In this document: positions 21,002 to 32,234 of the stretch, in pieces
How the letters are laid out: each line of letters opens with the position of its first letter
How positions within the stretch are numbered: position 1 is the stretch's first letter
NCBI GenBank assembly: GCA_946122785.1
Contig: CAMGYJ010000011.1
Span: 13,268,001-13,332,000, forward strand
Reading direction: 5' to 3'
Length of the DNA stretch: 64,000 nucleotides
Source: Linum tenue
Lineage: Eukaryota > Streptophyta > Magnoliopsida > Malpighiales > Linaceae
Notes under the pieces: model-generated
Seen by the model: only the letters and a program-made list of their open reading frames with translations
The model's database searches: none
Told to the model about the DNA's origin: nothing
Translations under genes and position numbers: made by a program

Positions 21002-21080
21002 AAAAAACACCCGGGTTGACTTTGGGAAGGAGCCCCTCTATATAGGGATGGAGCCTCAAAAGTCAACCCGGGTGTTTTTT
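21002..21080. repeat. 24-bp hairpin, copy 2
   Basis: It repeats copy 1 at a distance of 147 bp with the same loop. One mismatch is present in the right arm (CAAAAG for CCAAAG). Loop and arms are almost unchanged between copies. Confidence 0.95.
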
Positions 21081-21807
21081 CCTTTTGTATGGTTTGTATT
21101 GTTTGTCGGTCTAGTTTGTATTGTTTGTACAGTTCATACGTTTGTAATGTTTGTATGTTTTGTCGCTCTAGTTTGTACTGTTCGTATGTTTGTATGGTTT
21201 GTATTTTTTGTCAGTCTAGTTTGTATTGTTTGTACAGTTCATACGTTTGTAATGTTTGTATGTTTTGTTGCTCTAGTTTGTACTGTTCGTATGTTTGTAT
21301 GGTTTGTACTGATTGTAAATCCGGTTTGTATACTTTGTAATTTTTCATAATACCCAAACTACCCCTGCTATTAATTAAATAGCCCTTCCCACTTTTTAAC
21401 CATTGGATTGAAGTGTCCAGATCTAATGGCTAGGAGGGGCTTAGTCAAGTGACTAAGCACCCCCCTTAGTCACCAGATCCGCACTCCTACAAAGGCTAGT
21501 GATTCGCCTTCTTCTTCTTCTTCTTCTCCCCTTTCTATCATGTTCTCCAAACGAGTCCCGCTCTCCAAGACCGCTCCATCAAGAAACTCATCAAATCGTC
21601 CAGCCACCCTATCGACTCGAGCGTCGAACCCAGTGAGTCGACTCACCCACGAGAGTTGAGGAATGAACTCGCCCACACTTAATGTAACAACCAACTCCAT
21701 GAGCTCTGCCAAAAGATCCCTAAAGATGGTGTTTTCGTTGTATTTCCTCCCCAGCGCCATCCTGCAGATGACGTCTTTGGTGAAGCAGGGAAGTAGTGTG
21801 CTCAAGT

Positions 21808-22156
21808 TGTTAGCGTATTAAGAGTTATGGGCTATGATTTATTGTGATGTAATCAGGTGTTTAGTGAGGCCCATGTTGTTAAGCCCATCGTAGAAGCCAT
21901 GCAGGCCCATGCACAGGTTAGAGTGACGTGAGCTGAGTCTAACCTAGGCATGTCGAGGGTATAAGGTGTAGGAGAAGTGGAGTGCCGCCTGTAACTTGTG
22001 TGTTCTCTAATCATCTCAGTAAATCAGTAGCTGAAGAGCATTCAAACTCTTCCGTGGATTAGTCCTAGATAATATCCAGGGATACCACGTAAACTCCGGT
22101 GTCTGTGTTCATTTAATTTTCCGTAAAACCACATTCAGTTTCTGCATCTGTTAACA
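21808..22156 (+). repeat. 5' LTR of the Copia element
   Basis: 349 bp, TG...CA termini, directly followed by the primer binding site. The last A is also the A of the gag ATG. Confidence 0.93.
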
Positions 22157-25100
22157 TGGTATCAAAGCTTACCGGGACTGATCCGGAGAGGCCAACGGTA
22201 CGCCTCACTTCAACAAACTATGCTCTGTGGGAGTTTCAGTTTCGAATCTTTGTGGAAGGAAAGGGATTATTGGGAATCTTGGATGGAACTGTTCCCCAAC
22301 CTGCTGCGACGGCAACTAATCAGGATAAGGCTTCTTGGATGCAAAGTGACGCCCGCATCCGTTCGTGGCTCACGGGAGTGGTCGATCCCACGACCTGCCT
22401 GAGTCTTCGTGTGTTCCCCACCGCCAACAGAATGTGGCGGCATCTGGCTGGTTTATATTCCACAACTAGTGCAGCTCGAAGATTTGAGGTGGAGACAACA
22501 CTTGCACTTTTAGCCCAAGGTGATAGGTCAATTACTGAGTATTTCAACGCCTCGCAGGAGTTATGGACAGAACAGGATATGCTGCACCTTGCTCTCCATC
22601 CAGAAGCGATGACAGAAGGAATGATCGCGGATCGGCAACAATCCAGAATTTTGCAATTCCTAATGAGGCTGCGACCCGAGTACGAGGATATTCGTGCCAA
22701 CATTCTAAACAGAGAGCAACTTACCTTCGATGGGGTCATAAGCAGCCTAGTTAGAGAAGAAACTCGTTTAAGAACATAAGCCCAGTTCGATGTTCGCCCG
22801 GGTGAAGGCGAGACCTTTGCCGCAGCTGCTGCCCACTCACGGTCAGGTATGGGATATAACTCCCACGTACTTGCTGTCACACGTCCTCAATTTTATAATA
22901 GGGTCCCTAATGCCAAGCTTGAGTGTCATCATTGTCATGAGAAAGGGCACCTCGTGAAGCATTGTCGCCGAAGAAATTATTGTGTGTACTGTAAGCGAAT
23001 GGGGCATATTATTTTGGAATGCCGGACACGGGAATGCAATGCTGAACGTAATGGTGAAAGGAGTGCTGGTAACCTGCCCCTAGCTGGGGGTGGACGAGGT
23101 CCACAAGGTAGGTACACTCGCCCTGCATATCATGTTGAGGCAAGGGAATCTAGTGGGTCGGCTCCTGGGGGTGTCACAGCAGCCCAAATGGAGCAGCTTG
23201 TCCAAGCAGTGGCCTCCTTGCAACAATCTCTTCCTACTGCAATAGGGTCGGCTTTGTCAACTCTTCAAGGTAAAGTAAAACACAAACCTTGGTTACTTGA
23301 TTCCGGATGCTATAATCATATGACTAATGATCAACAAGTGCTTCATAATATTACTTCTATTAGTCATGATGGTTTAACAGTGGCGAATGGGGATAGAATG
23401 GATGTGACAGGAGTTGGGACTGTTGATACTCCTGACATATCATTGCCTCGTACTTTACATGTACCTTCTTTGGTTCCTAATCTGGTTTCAGTCGGTCAAC
23501 TTACTGAGCAGGGTTGTTGTGTTATGTTTGCTCCTACTGGTTGTGTGATACAGGACTTGAGGACAGGGAGGCAGATCGGAAGGGGGAGTAAACAGGGGAG
23601 GATTTTTCACTTGGAGGAGCTCCAAGCCAATGCAGTGTCGTCTTCGAGTCAGCCATTGAGTAGTCAGTCTGTGTCTAGGTCTGTCAGTAGTCCTTCTCAG
23701 TTCTTTGAAAAAACTTCTGTGATGAGTCCAGTCTTTTCTATTTTATCTAATAAGGTGTGGGAACTTTGGCATGCTCGTTTGGGGCACCCACACTCCGGTC
23801 GTCTGTCTGCTATGTTTAAACAATCTCTTTTGGGAAAGAATCTAGTTGGAACTCCTATCAATCACTCTTGTACTAGTTGCGTGGAAGCCAAAACTTCAAC
23901 TATTTCTTTTTCTTCCAGTACTACTGTGATAAATGAGCCTTTTCACATTATTCATACTGATCTTTGGGGGCCTTCCCCCACCATTTCTCGTCTGGGATTT
24001 AAATATTTTGCTCTGTTCATAGATCATGCTACTCGGTACACCTGGATCTATTTTCTTCGGCTCAAATCTGAACTTCGTTCTGCTGCTATTGAATTTCTTG
24101 ATATGATCCAAACTCAATTCAATAGAACAGTCAAAATTATTCGTTCTGATCCTGGAGGGGAATTTAGTTCTATACCGTTGCATGAAGTCTATCGTTCCCG
24201 AGGAATTCTTAGCCAAATGTCTTGTCCCGGAGTCTCACAACAAAATGGCCTGGTTGAAAGGAAAAATAGGCATGTGATAGAACTTACTCGTGCTTTACTC
24301 ATTCATTCTTCTGTTCCTAGTCGTTTTTGGCCTGAAGCAGTTGTCACAGCAGTCCGGCTAATCAACTATCAAATCACTCCCGTTCTAAATCACAAGAGTC
24401 CCCATTTTTGTCTTTATGGTCATCATCCCGATTACTCAAGATTGCGAGTATTTGGTTGTCTCTGCTTTGTTCTTCTTCCAAAACGTGAGCGCACGAAATT
24501 AACTTCCAAAACTGTTCGGTGTGTCTTTCTTGGGTATAGCACTGTTCACAAAGGATACCTATGTTTTGATCCCTCAACACAACGTATGAGGATTGCGGCC
24601 TCTGTTGTTTTCTTTGAGAATCAAAGTTTTTATCCTACCGCCTCTATCTCTGACATTGCTTTTCCTAGTGGGACGATGCGGCTGCCCATTTTTGGTGATG
24701 ATTTAGAGGATGATCCTCTTATTACCAATGATCCTGCAGAAGCTCCCTCCTCTCCTGATCTGTCCTCCCATGAACCGAGCACCCCTGGATCCTCTTCAGC
24801 ATCTTCCACTTCCAGCGGCCCTTCATTGTCCTCCTCGACTCCTTCCTCACCAGATGACCACGATGCACAGATTCTTCCCAGGAGGTCTTTGCGCTCCAAT
24901 AAGGGAGTACCACCACCTAGCATGCATGATTATGTGACTTATAGTGTGGACACTCTCATTGTTCCTACTACCTTTAAACAGGCTCATGGAAATCCCATAT
25001 GGGATCGAGCAATGCAGGAGGAATTCGGAGCTTTGGAAGCCAACCGTACCTGGACAGTGGTTGATCATCCTGTCCCATGTCCTCCCACTATCGGTTGTCG

Positions 25101-25984
25101 CTGGGTTTATGCCATCAAGGTCCTTCCCGATGGCAAAATTGAAAGAAACAGAGCTCGCCTTGTTGCTCTAGGCTATACTCAAGAACATGGAGTGGATTAC
25201 AATGAGACTTTTGCGCCGGTAGCTAAGATGTCCACCGTACGTACCCTGCTCGCTATAGCTGCTCTTTTTAACTGGCCTCTTTATCAATTGGATGTGAAGA
25301 ACGCTTTCCTCCATGGTGACTTGGAGGAAGTGATATATATGGAAAGACCACCTGGTTACACTGTTGTGAGGGAAGATCAAGTCTGTTTATTGCATCGGTC
25401 TCTATGGTCTCAAACAGACACCTCGCGCTTGGTTTGAAAAATTCCAGGGCACGATCATACAACTGGGGTTTCAGCAAAGTCTCAATGATCCATCTCTCTT
25501 TACTCAGGTAACCACGGTTGGCATTGTTGTCCTTCTTCTCTATGTCGATGATATGGTGATTACCAGAATAGATCCAAAGGGGATTTCACGTCTTAAAGAT
25601 GGACTGAAACAAGCTTTCAGCATCAAGGATCTTGGGAATCTATCCTACTTCCTCGGTCTGGAAGTTAGTCGCAATGATCGTGGTATTGTTCTCAGTCAAT
25701 AGAAATACATATCAGACTTGCTCAGTGATCATAATTTTGATAACTGCCATCCAGTTAAGACTCCCATGGAACTGAATTTGAAGCTACAGAAAGACAGAGG
25801 TGGGGATCCTCTCAAAGATGGGTCTCAATACTGCAGTATCGTGGGAAGTCTTATCTATATGTCAGCTACTCGTCCTGATATTTCTTATGCAGTTCAGGTG
25901 GTTAGTCAATTCATGACTACTAGTCGTCATTGGTACTTGGGAAACAAATTGATGCTAATTGATCGGCATCAATTTGGGGGAGGA
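22156..25984 (+). pseudogene. Copia gag-pol polyprotein, broken and lacking RNase H
   Basis: Gag starts at the ATG at 22156. Then come two zinc knuckles ([14 protein letters not shown] and [14 protein letters not shown], about 22924-23030), protease [12 protein letters not shown] (about 23290), integrase with an H-H/C-C region and HTDLWGPSP (about 23955), and RT with [13 protein letters not shown] (about 25290) and LLYVDDMV (about 25540), the conserved YVDD. Domain order gag-PR-INT-RT is that of Copia. Damage: in-frame TAA at 22777-22779, a frame shift near 25400 (before [11 protein letters not shown]), a TAG near 25700, and a deletion that removes RNase H: after SQFMTTSRH (about 25930) the sequence jumps to the tract before the 3' LTR. 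It cannot be autonomous. Confidence 0.93.
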
Positions 25985-26334
25985 TGTTAGCGTATTAAGA
26001 GTTATGGGCTATGATTTATTGTGATGTAATCAGGTGTTTAGTGAGGCCCATGTAGTTAAGCCCATCGTAGAAGCCATGCAGGCCCATGCACAGGTTAGAG
26101 TGACGTGAGCTGAGTCTAACCTAGGCATGTCGAGGGTATAAGGTGTAGGAGAAGTGGAGTGCCGCCTGTAACTTGTGTGTTCTCTGATCATCTCAGCAAA
26201 TCAGTAGTTGAAGAGCATTCAAAGCTCTCCCGTGGATTAGTCCTGGATAATCTCCAGGGATACCACGTAAACTCCGGTGTCTGTGTTCATTTACTTTTCC
26301 GTAAAACCACATTCAGTTTCTGCATCTGTTAACA
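25985..26334 (+). repeat. 3' LTR of the Copia element
   Basis: 350 bp, near identical to 21808-22156 with about nine differences. Confidence 0.93.
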
Positions 26335-26391
26335 CAAGTTCACCTCCTGCCATCAATTATTATATGCACACATTTATTCTTACGTAGAAAG

Positions 26392-28834
26392 TAGGGGTGG
26401 GCATTGGAGCGGTCAACCCGCTCCAAACCGCACCAAACCGATTTTGCGGTCAAGCCAAACCGCACCATTAGTCTTGCGGTCTAAATGCGGTCTGAATTTT
26501 TTGCGGCTTGCGGTTCGTGGTGTGGTCAATCCGAAACCGCACGATTGCGGTTCAAAACTGCAAACCGCTAAAGTAAACTCTCACTCGAAATCGGCAGGTC
26601 GCCTTCCGCCATCTCCCCCATCCTCTCGCTACCCGTTCTCCCCCAACCTCTCGCTCGCTACCACATCTTCTCGTTCGTCTCGACGTCGCACAACACCAAG
26701 AGGTGAGAGCTCCCGAAATTCCTAGATCAAGCCCATCTGGACCTTTCATACCCTCGGAGCTACAGTGCTTGGTTTTGCTCTCTCCTTCTCCGGATTTTAG
26801 TTGTCCCTGTACCCCTTTGTGGGTTTTCTACTAGGCATAGATTCTAGATACTCTAACAGCCCCTTTCTGGGATTTCAGTAGTTCCTTTGTCCATTTGCCC
26901 CTTCAATTTGAAACTGCCCGTTGAATCTGGCACTTGCTTTCTATTGAGTACTGAATCTTGCTGTCTTTGGTATTGGAATGGTGATCGAGAAGGGTATGGA
27001 TTAGATATCAATAAGGAATGGTGATCGAGAGTTTCCAACCAACCAAATGGAATAAGAGCTTAATATTTATTTCACATTCAATAGTTCAAACCTCCATTAT
27101 TATCTTGAATCTGATGTTTCTTAATGGTTAGTGCTGAAGTCAGTTATGCTGTTAGTCTGCAACCCTTGTGTGTCCATGATTAGACTCCGGTTGATTTAGA
27201 ATGGATCCAGAGCTGTTTCTTACTTTGACTTAGAGATTTCTTATTGCGTTGATCTTTGAATCTGTGTATTTAGGTTCCGGGAATCCTGAAAATTAGATAC
27301 ATCGAGCAAACTACAGTTGGAAGCGCTGCAGCTTTAGGTCTCTTCTTGGAGCAGGAAGCAAGATACAGCTCCATCAATTTCTCTCTTTGTTTAACTAGCT
27401 AGTGTATTTCCTCATTTTCTAACTATTTTCTTTCATCTGTTTATAAGGGTGTAGTGAATCTGTGAATTCTATATCAATCAGTAGGGAAATGGTAAGTCTG
27501 GTTTCTCTTTTGTGTGTGTTATTGTCCTGTTTACTGCGGCAGAATATCGAGCTGTAGCTGTTTCTTTGTTTGCTTGTCTGCTTAATTAGACGATGTTTGC
27601 CTCTGTTTCATCTTGGACATATTTGTTTCATTTATGCCAGTATGTTCAAAAGCATGTTCTGATAATTTGTAATCGGATTCAATAAGAATTTGTTCATGAA
27701 AGAAACCCTTCAGAAAGAAAGAGGAAAGAGTGTGGTTAGTTTCTTTTAGTTTTCTGTTAGTTTGATGAACAATAACTCTGGATCAGCTGCTTACGCTCAA
27801 TCTTACATTTAGAAGAGCTCTTCTTTTCATTCATTCTACTTCTCTTTTATGGCTTTTACTTTTGGGGTTACTTCCATTATATATTCTTCTATGTCTCTGT
27901 GTCTGTACTATTCATGTAAAAGGTTGTAGAGCTTCTAGCTTTCTTCTTTGATCATACCATTTGTACACAAGGTACAACAAAAGAAATGGGTTATTGCACA
28001 TTTCTCATCTTTGTATTGTCACCAGCAACATGGGCAGGACAAAAGTATTAAAACTTTGGTGATTACTGCTAACTGGGTAACTGAAATTTCTGTGTTAAAA
28101 CTAAAACAAAGGCCATTTCTGCATTCTCCATCAGTAGGAGGCCTCTGTGAAAAAACAAATGAACCTTTGGGGTTTTTCTTAGAAAGCTTCTGTTTAAGTT
28201 CCAAGAACAGTGCCTGATTTTCCTGGTTGAGAAGCTGTGCTTTCTTCCTTAGCCTCTCATTTTCATTCAATATGTAGCTGTTCATTCATTAGTGTCTTCC
28301 TGGTTCGATTGTATTGTTAATCTTTTGTTTCAACTTGGCAAATTCTTAGGGTGATGGAGACAGTGCTCTAGACAGGTTGTGACAGAAGAAGGCTGTTTGA
28401 AAATCGTTATCTAGTTGTGGGAGGGGAAGTGTTTGTAGTGGATGAGCCTTGTTTTAATTTTGTGGGTTCTGCTTCGATGGATTTATGTTTTATTCGACAT
28501 AATTCATGAACATTTGCCAAGTTACAGCTTCATTCCGTTCGCCAGTAGTCATTAGCATAAGGCGTGCTCTGTTTCGGTGGCTAGAGAAACAGAGTGTTGA
28601 TGCTCTCGGTCTCGGTTGGTAATGACAGTAGTAATTTTATTTAATTCATAATGAATTGCGGTCAAACATGCGATGCGGTCCAAACCGCTCCAAACCGCTA
28701 ACATATGCGATTTGATTTGACCGCACCAATAACATTGCGGTCGAACAAGCGGTGCGGTCCAATTGAATGCGGTGCGGTTCGGTTTATATCAATACGGTGC
28801 GGTGCGGTCCGAACCGCACCGATGCCCACCCCTA
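26392..28834. mobile_element. Non-autonomous hAT element carrying host gene pieces, in P450 intron 1
   Basis: The termini are TAGGGGTGGGCAT and ATGCCCACCCCTA, the classical hAT inverted ends. The flanking 8-bp duplication GTAGAAAG is perfect (26384-26391 and 28835-28842). Subterminal regions are filled with AAACCGC/GCGGTTT repeats (26400-26580 and 28655-28820), probable transposase binding sites. No transposase is seen. The 2 kb interior looks like captured host sequence: a C/T-rich leader-like start near 26570-26750, then intron-like DNA, and on the minus strand a LITTLE ZIPPER-like frame (28019-28285). Confidence 0.92.
28019..28285 (-). pseudogene. Captured LITTLE ZIPPER (ZPR)-like fragment
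   Basis: The frame begins MNSYILNENERLRKKAQLL and continues through LNQENQALFLELKQKLSK, a leucine-zipper segment strongly resembling plant LITTLE ZIPPER proteins. Those small proteins bind HD-ZIP III transcription factors and block their DNA binding. Only the zipper core is recognisable; the usual residues before YILNENE are missing or replaced, and the part after LSKKNPK is unrelated sequence to the stop at 28019. It lies wholly inside the hAT element on the strand opposite the leader-like sequence at its left end. A truncated zipper could still be expressed as a micropeptide, but no promoter is evident. Confidence 0.6.
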
Positions 28835-29764
28835 GTAGAAAGAGTCAAATCAGTACCTACGTTATAATTAATTGGAAGCAATTTTGGAATATCTAATCAC
28901 CAATTAATTACTAGCTACCTGGCCTGTTTGGGCACTTTCTCGAATCCGATTGACCAGCAACCCGATTTCCTCCTCCCTCAAAGCGTGGCAGGACTGGATT
29001 TTCTTGTTGGTGAGGAGATGAAGCACGCACAGTCGTCTGGCCTGCCTCCAGTGCTCGCCGTAGCGAGCGTTGGCGATGTCTTTGTTATCGTAGAGAAGCT
29101 TCTTAGCGGTTTTCAGATCTGGCCGGTCGGCGGAGATGAGGTCGTTGGTCTTCATCACCTCACGCGCCGCCTTGGAGGTGGAGACCACTAAACTAATACC
29201 GGCCTGCTGCCAAAGTGGAGCAGCATGAGGTCAGGGCCACCGTAGCGCTTCGCCAAGCCGGGGAAAGTTCGGTGAGGATACTTTCCCACTTGGTGGAGGT
29301 TCCCAAGGATCGGCAGCTTCGGCGGCCGTCGGGCTTTGTTTCCTGGCTGCGATCGTTTGTTGCTGCTGCTGATAATATTCCTGATGATGATGAGTAGTAC
29401 TGCAGCAGCAAACACGCCGGCGGCCAGCACAAGTAAAGGTACTACTGCCATGGCTTATCGATCAATTATACGCTTTCTTTCTGCAATATAATTCCATCTG
29501 ATATTGATTCATGTCTATATATTTCCCCCAAAGTATTTTATTTTAGGAGCACCTGCCATATGACCTCTAGCGTCCTGTCGTTATAATGCTAATCAATATT
29601 CTCCATCTTCTACTCACCAAGTATTTTAGGAGAGCGTGGTTTGATTAAGTATATTTTAGGAGTTTGTTCCCTCCAATTGGTCCTTGTTTTTCTATTTAAT
29701 TGGGATCTTTCATGAATGATGTACTTCAATATTTATATTTAGAGAAAGTGAATAGTTTGGATTT

Positions 29765-30010
29765 TTTATGTCTCAAATAAGAGAGCTATTTTACTAGCGA
29801 ATAAAGACTTAGTCTAGTGATTCTAACGTTGATTTTTCTTTCTTACTACATACAATTGAAATTGTTATTTATTTCATCAACCTTAACATATATAGTAAAA
29901 ACAAAGTAGAGAAAAGAAGTGATTACATTAGTGTCTAAGAGCACTTCTGTAGTAATATATCCTAACAATCACGAGATGGAGTCATCACAGTTTATCGTGA
30001 TCCACCCGTT
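29765..30010. repeat. Right copy of the 5285-5620 segment
   Basis: TTTTACTAGCGA near 29790 and TTAGTGTCTAAGAGCAC near 29931 match the left copy in order and orientation. The surrounding 29452-30120 is AT-rich and has a (TTA)n microsatellite near 30018-30042; no gene is seen apart from the upstream region of the P450. Confidence 0.5.
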
Positions 30011-30119
30011 TGAAAATAAATATTATTATTATTATTATTATTAGTTAGAATAATTAAGTCCCGAGTAATCACACGTAAAAGTACTGTTCCATAAGAAAAT
30101 TTCGGATTCACTATTCACC

Positions 30120-31400
30120 AAGGGGTTTTGGGTTCAGCTGCGGCTAATCTTAGGTGAGTCTGTATGTATGTATCACTTTGGGCTGGTCAAGTTTTAAACG
30201 TGGGTGAATTTATTTCTCCCATTAAATAGGGAGGCTCACCTAAAACTGACAGCACTGAAAAACCACTTCCTCTACTTCACCTACTCTATCCTTTTTATCT
30301 CTTTTTTGCATCGTTTCCTCACCCGTCTTTTGCCGGAGCCAAATCGCCGCCGATAGAGTAGCCTATTTCTTCCAGATATTCAATCAGGATAACACCCGTA
30401 GTGTGTAGATCAAGGGCGAATCGGAGTAGGTTTACTTCTCAGAAACGGTTGCGCTGAGCTCCAGCCTTTGAGCGGTGCGGTCTTTGAAGAGTCGCAAGTA
30501 TTTCTGATTGCGTACCCTTTTCCATCTTCCCCAAACTCCGCTCCCAACAGGTTCACCAGTTTCGGTGACCTGGTAGAATCGCCGATTACCGAATTGAAGA
30601 GATTGCCAGATTCATTAGTTTGAGATGGTCATGAAGAGGTGCGTGGTGGTTTATGGATGGTAAAAAAAAGGAGAAGCTGGTGGTTTGGAAAAAGATTAGA
30701 ATGGTTTGGTCTTGCATGGATGGAGATTGTTGCTCCTATTCTGAACACATCTTTGATTTATGCCATGCTCCAGCTGTCGTGCATCAATTCCCTTTTCCAA
30801 TTGCAATATGTGCATGGGTAACACATTAATTGCAGCCCATAGCATGACACTCGGTGGCCACTTTTCTCCTCTCCTCTCTTAATTAACTTTAGGACTTCAC
30901 TTTATTATGATACTTTTTTTTATATAAACTCATTTTTCCTTGTTAGTATATGTAAAATGTTCTCTATCTTCTTTACTTTTGTATATTTTCGTACAACTTT
31001 ACAGTTTAGGACAAAAGAACGAGTACAAGTGCTTCAATTTTTTGTTTAGTTAATTAACTGCTTCATGGTAACACTAAGATGAGATTATTACCCCAAATTG
31101 TGTCAATGGATTGACGTCTCAAACTACATATATGGCCGCAATGCCCCACCATTTTCCCTTCTGAATAGACTATCGACTGGGGATTATTCAAATAAGAACT
31201 AAAGCATCTCATTGTCGATTCTAATAGGACGATATTTACCTGCAACCCAGTTTGCAGGCTCCGCCTACAACCTGTATGGGTGGAGGTACACTATTGGTTG
31301 AGTTCTTTTTTTTTTGTTTGCAATTAAATGTTAATGGAAGCAGATTTCTTTTTTGTTTACCTGCCATGTTCTCATCTGTTTCGTAAAATGAATTTTAATG
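30120..31400. other. Intergenic stretch without supported genes
   Basis: It contains pyrimidine-rich leader-like sequence (about 30255-30345) and a GC-richer block to about 30640 that could be a captured or decayed gene fragment. The longest open frame (30639-30821, 60 residues) has no recognisable domain. I found no TIR pair or TSD that would define an element. Confidence 0.4.
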
Positions 31401-32186
31401 AAATGCGATTCCTTTTTTTAACTTAATTTTATTATTAGACATGATTTACATAACATTATTTTATAATAATTATGTAACAAATATATCATGTAAAACTTAC
31501 AAAGAGATAACTATTTTTTACGTATCAATTAAACGTAACATATTATGCAAGTTTTTTCTGATGATGATGAGATTCTACACAAAACTTATCGAGGGATAGC
31601 GATTTCTTATGTATCAATTAAATATACATAATAAAAACTTTATTTAATATAAGTTGAATGAAATTAAAATTTCTAAATTTTAACAAAATTGTTGACCATC
31701 TCATCAATTGCCACTACACAAATTTTTCGTACGGTCAATTAGTTTTGCATAACAATATCATCAAATATGATACTTATCTTAACATAATTAACTTACTATT
31801 AAATACAATATTCACATCACATCAATTTGCATTACACAATGGTTCCACTAATTAAGTTAATTTTACATAATAGTTCAATAGACTTATCACTTAATTTTAT
31901 TATTATAGCACATATTATGATAGAGTTACACAATATTGTTTTATAACAACTACGTAAATTACAACTACCTTGCATAGAACCTATAAGAGGATAATTACTT
32001 TACGTATCAACTAAACAAACTTATTGCATAAGTATTATGTAACAATTAAGATACTAAGTAAACCTTATGAAAGAATAATTGTAAGATTTGTGAATTATTT
32101 GATTTCAATTAAATCATTAATTGAGTAGATAAAACTTTAAAGGTAGTTAAATTATTAACGCAGCGAAGTGTGGGCTAGAAAACTAG
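31400..32186 (+). mobile_element. Possible Helitron 3' end with AT-rich body
   Basis: The sequence ends CGCAGCGAAGTGTGGGC near 32159-32175, then CTAG at 32183-32186 followed by T. This resembles the GC-rich hairpin and CTRR terminus of plant Helitrons. The AT-rich body has internal repeats (ACGTATCAATTAAAC, ATTTTATAATAA). No 5' TC end could be fixed and no Rep/helicase is present. Confidence 0.4.
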
Positions 32187-32234
32187 TAAACCATTAATTA
32201 TAGAATTGAATCATTAGAAGAAAGGGGGAAAAAA

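Larger units (their letters stand above)
20299..21486. mobile_element. Non-autonomous MULE in the P450 exon
   Basis: The left end (GGCTAAGATCAGGTGATTAA) and the right end in reverse complement (GAGTGCGGATCTGGTGACTA) share a terminal inverted repeat of about 45 bp containing TTAGTCAC-TGACTAAG. It is flanked by a perfect 9-bp duplication CTACAAAGG at 20290-20298 and 21487-21495. The insertion splits P450 codons that read on continuously when it is skipped. Inside are a GA microsatellite (about 20578-20602), two long hairpins and a TTTGTA-rich tract (about 20695-21345). No transposase is encoded; open frames inside come from the TTTGTA repeats. Confidence 0.9.
21808..26334 (+). mobile_element. 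Ty1/Copia LTR retrotransposon in the P450 exon
   Basis: LTRs at 21808-22156 and 25985-26334 both begin TGTTAGCG and end TGTTAACA. The insertion is flanked by a 5-bp duplication CAAGT (21803-21807 and 26335-26339) that falls in P450 codons. A tRNA-Met-type primer site TGGTATCAAAGC lies at 22157-22168, and a G-rich tract (TTGGGGGAGGA) precedes the 3' LTR. I count about nine differences over 350 bases between the LTRs, so the insertion is not very recent. The internal region encodes gag-pol but lacks RNase H. Confidence 0.95.
19485..29451 (-). pseudogene. Cytochrome P450 (CYP71 clan) pseudogene split by three transposons
   Basis: Exon 1 runs 29451-28919: membrane anchor [17 protein letters not shown], proline hinge [14 protein letters not shown] and helix C WRQARR. 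A GT-AG intron (28918-26347) leads to exon 2 (26346 down to 20214), which ends at the conserved CYP71-clan position before GGTDTTS. Exon 3 starts at 20112: I-helix FIGGTDTTS, ExxR motif KETIRLHPP, haem loop FGAGRRCCPG, natural end near 19485. Breaks: a 4-base insertion giving a stop at about 29188; hAT 26392-28834 in intron 1; Copia 21808-26334 and MULE 20299-21486 in exon 2; a one-base insertion near 20022 in exon 3; and a TAG at 19608-19610 where the family usually has Trp. Intact relatives are ER monooxygenases of specialised metabolism; the substrate cannot be inferred. Confidence 0.92.

Noticed and set aside
20901..21350. 149-residue Phe/Val/Cys-rich frame that looks like a membrane protein
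   Set aside because: It comes from TTTGTA-type simple repeats inside a non-autonomous MULE; other frames are equally open and it includes a hairpin arm.
22320..22880. 186-residue minus-strand frame opposite Copia gag
   Set aside because: It is a shadow of the plus-strand gag-pol, which has clear domains and LTR context.
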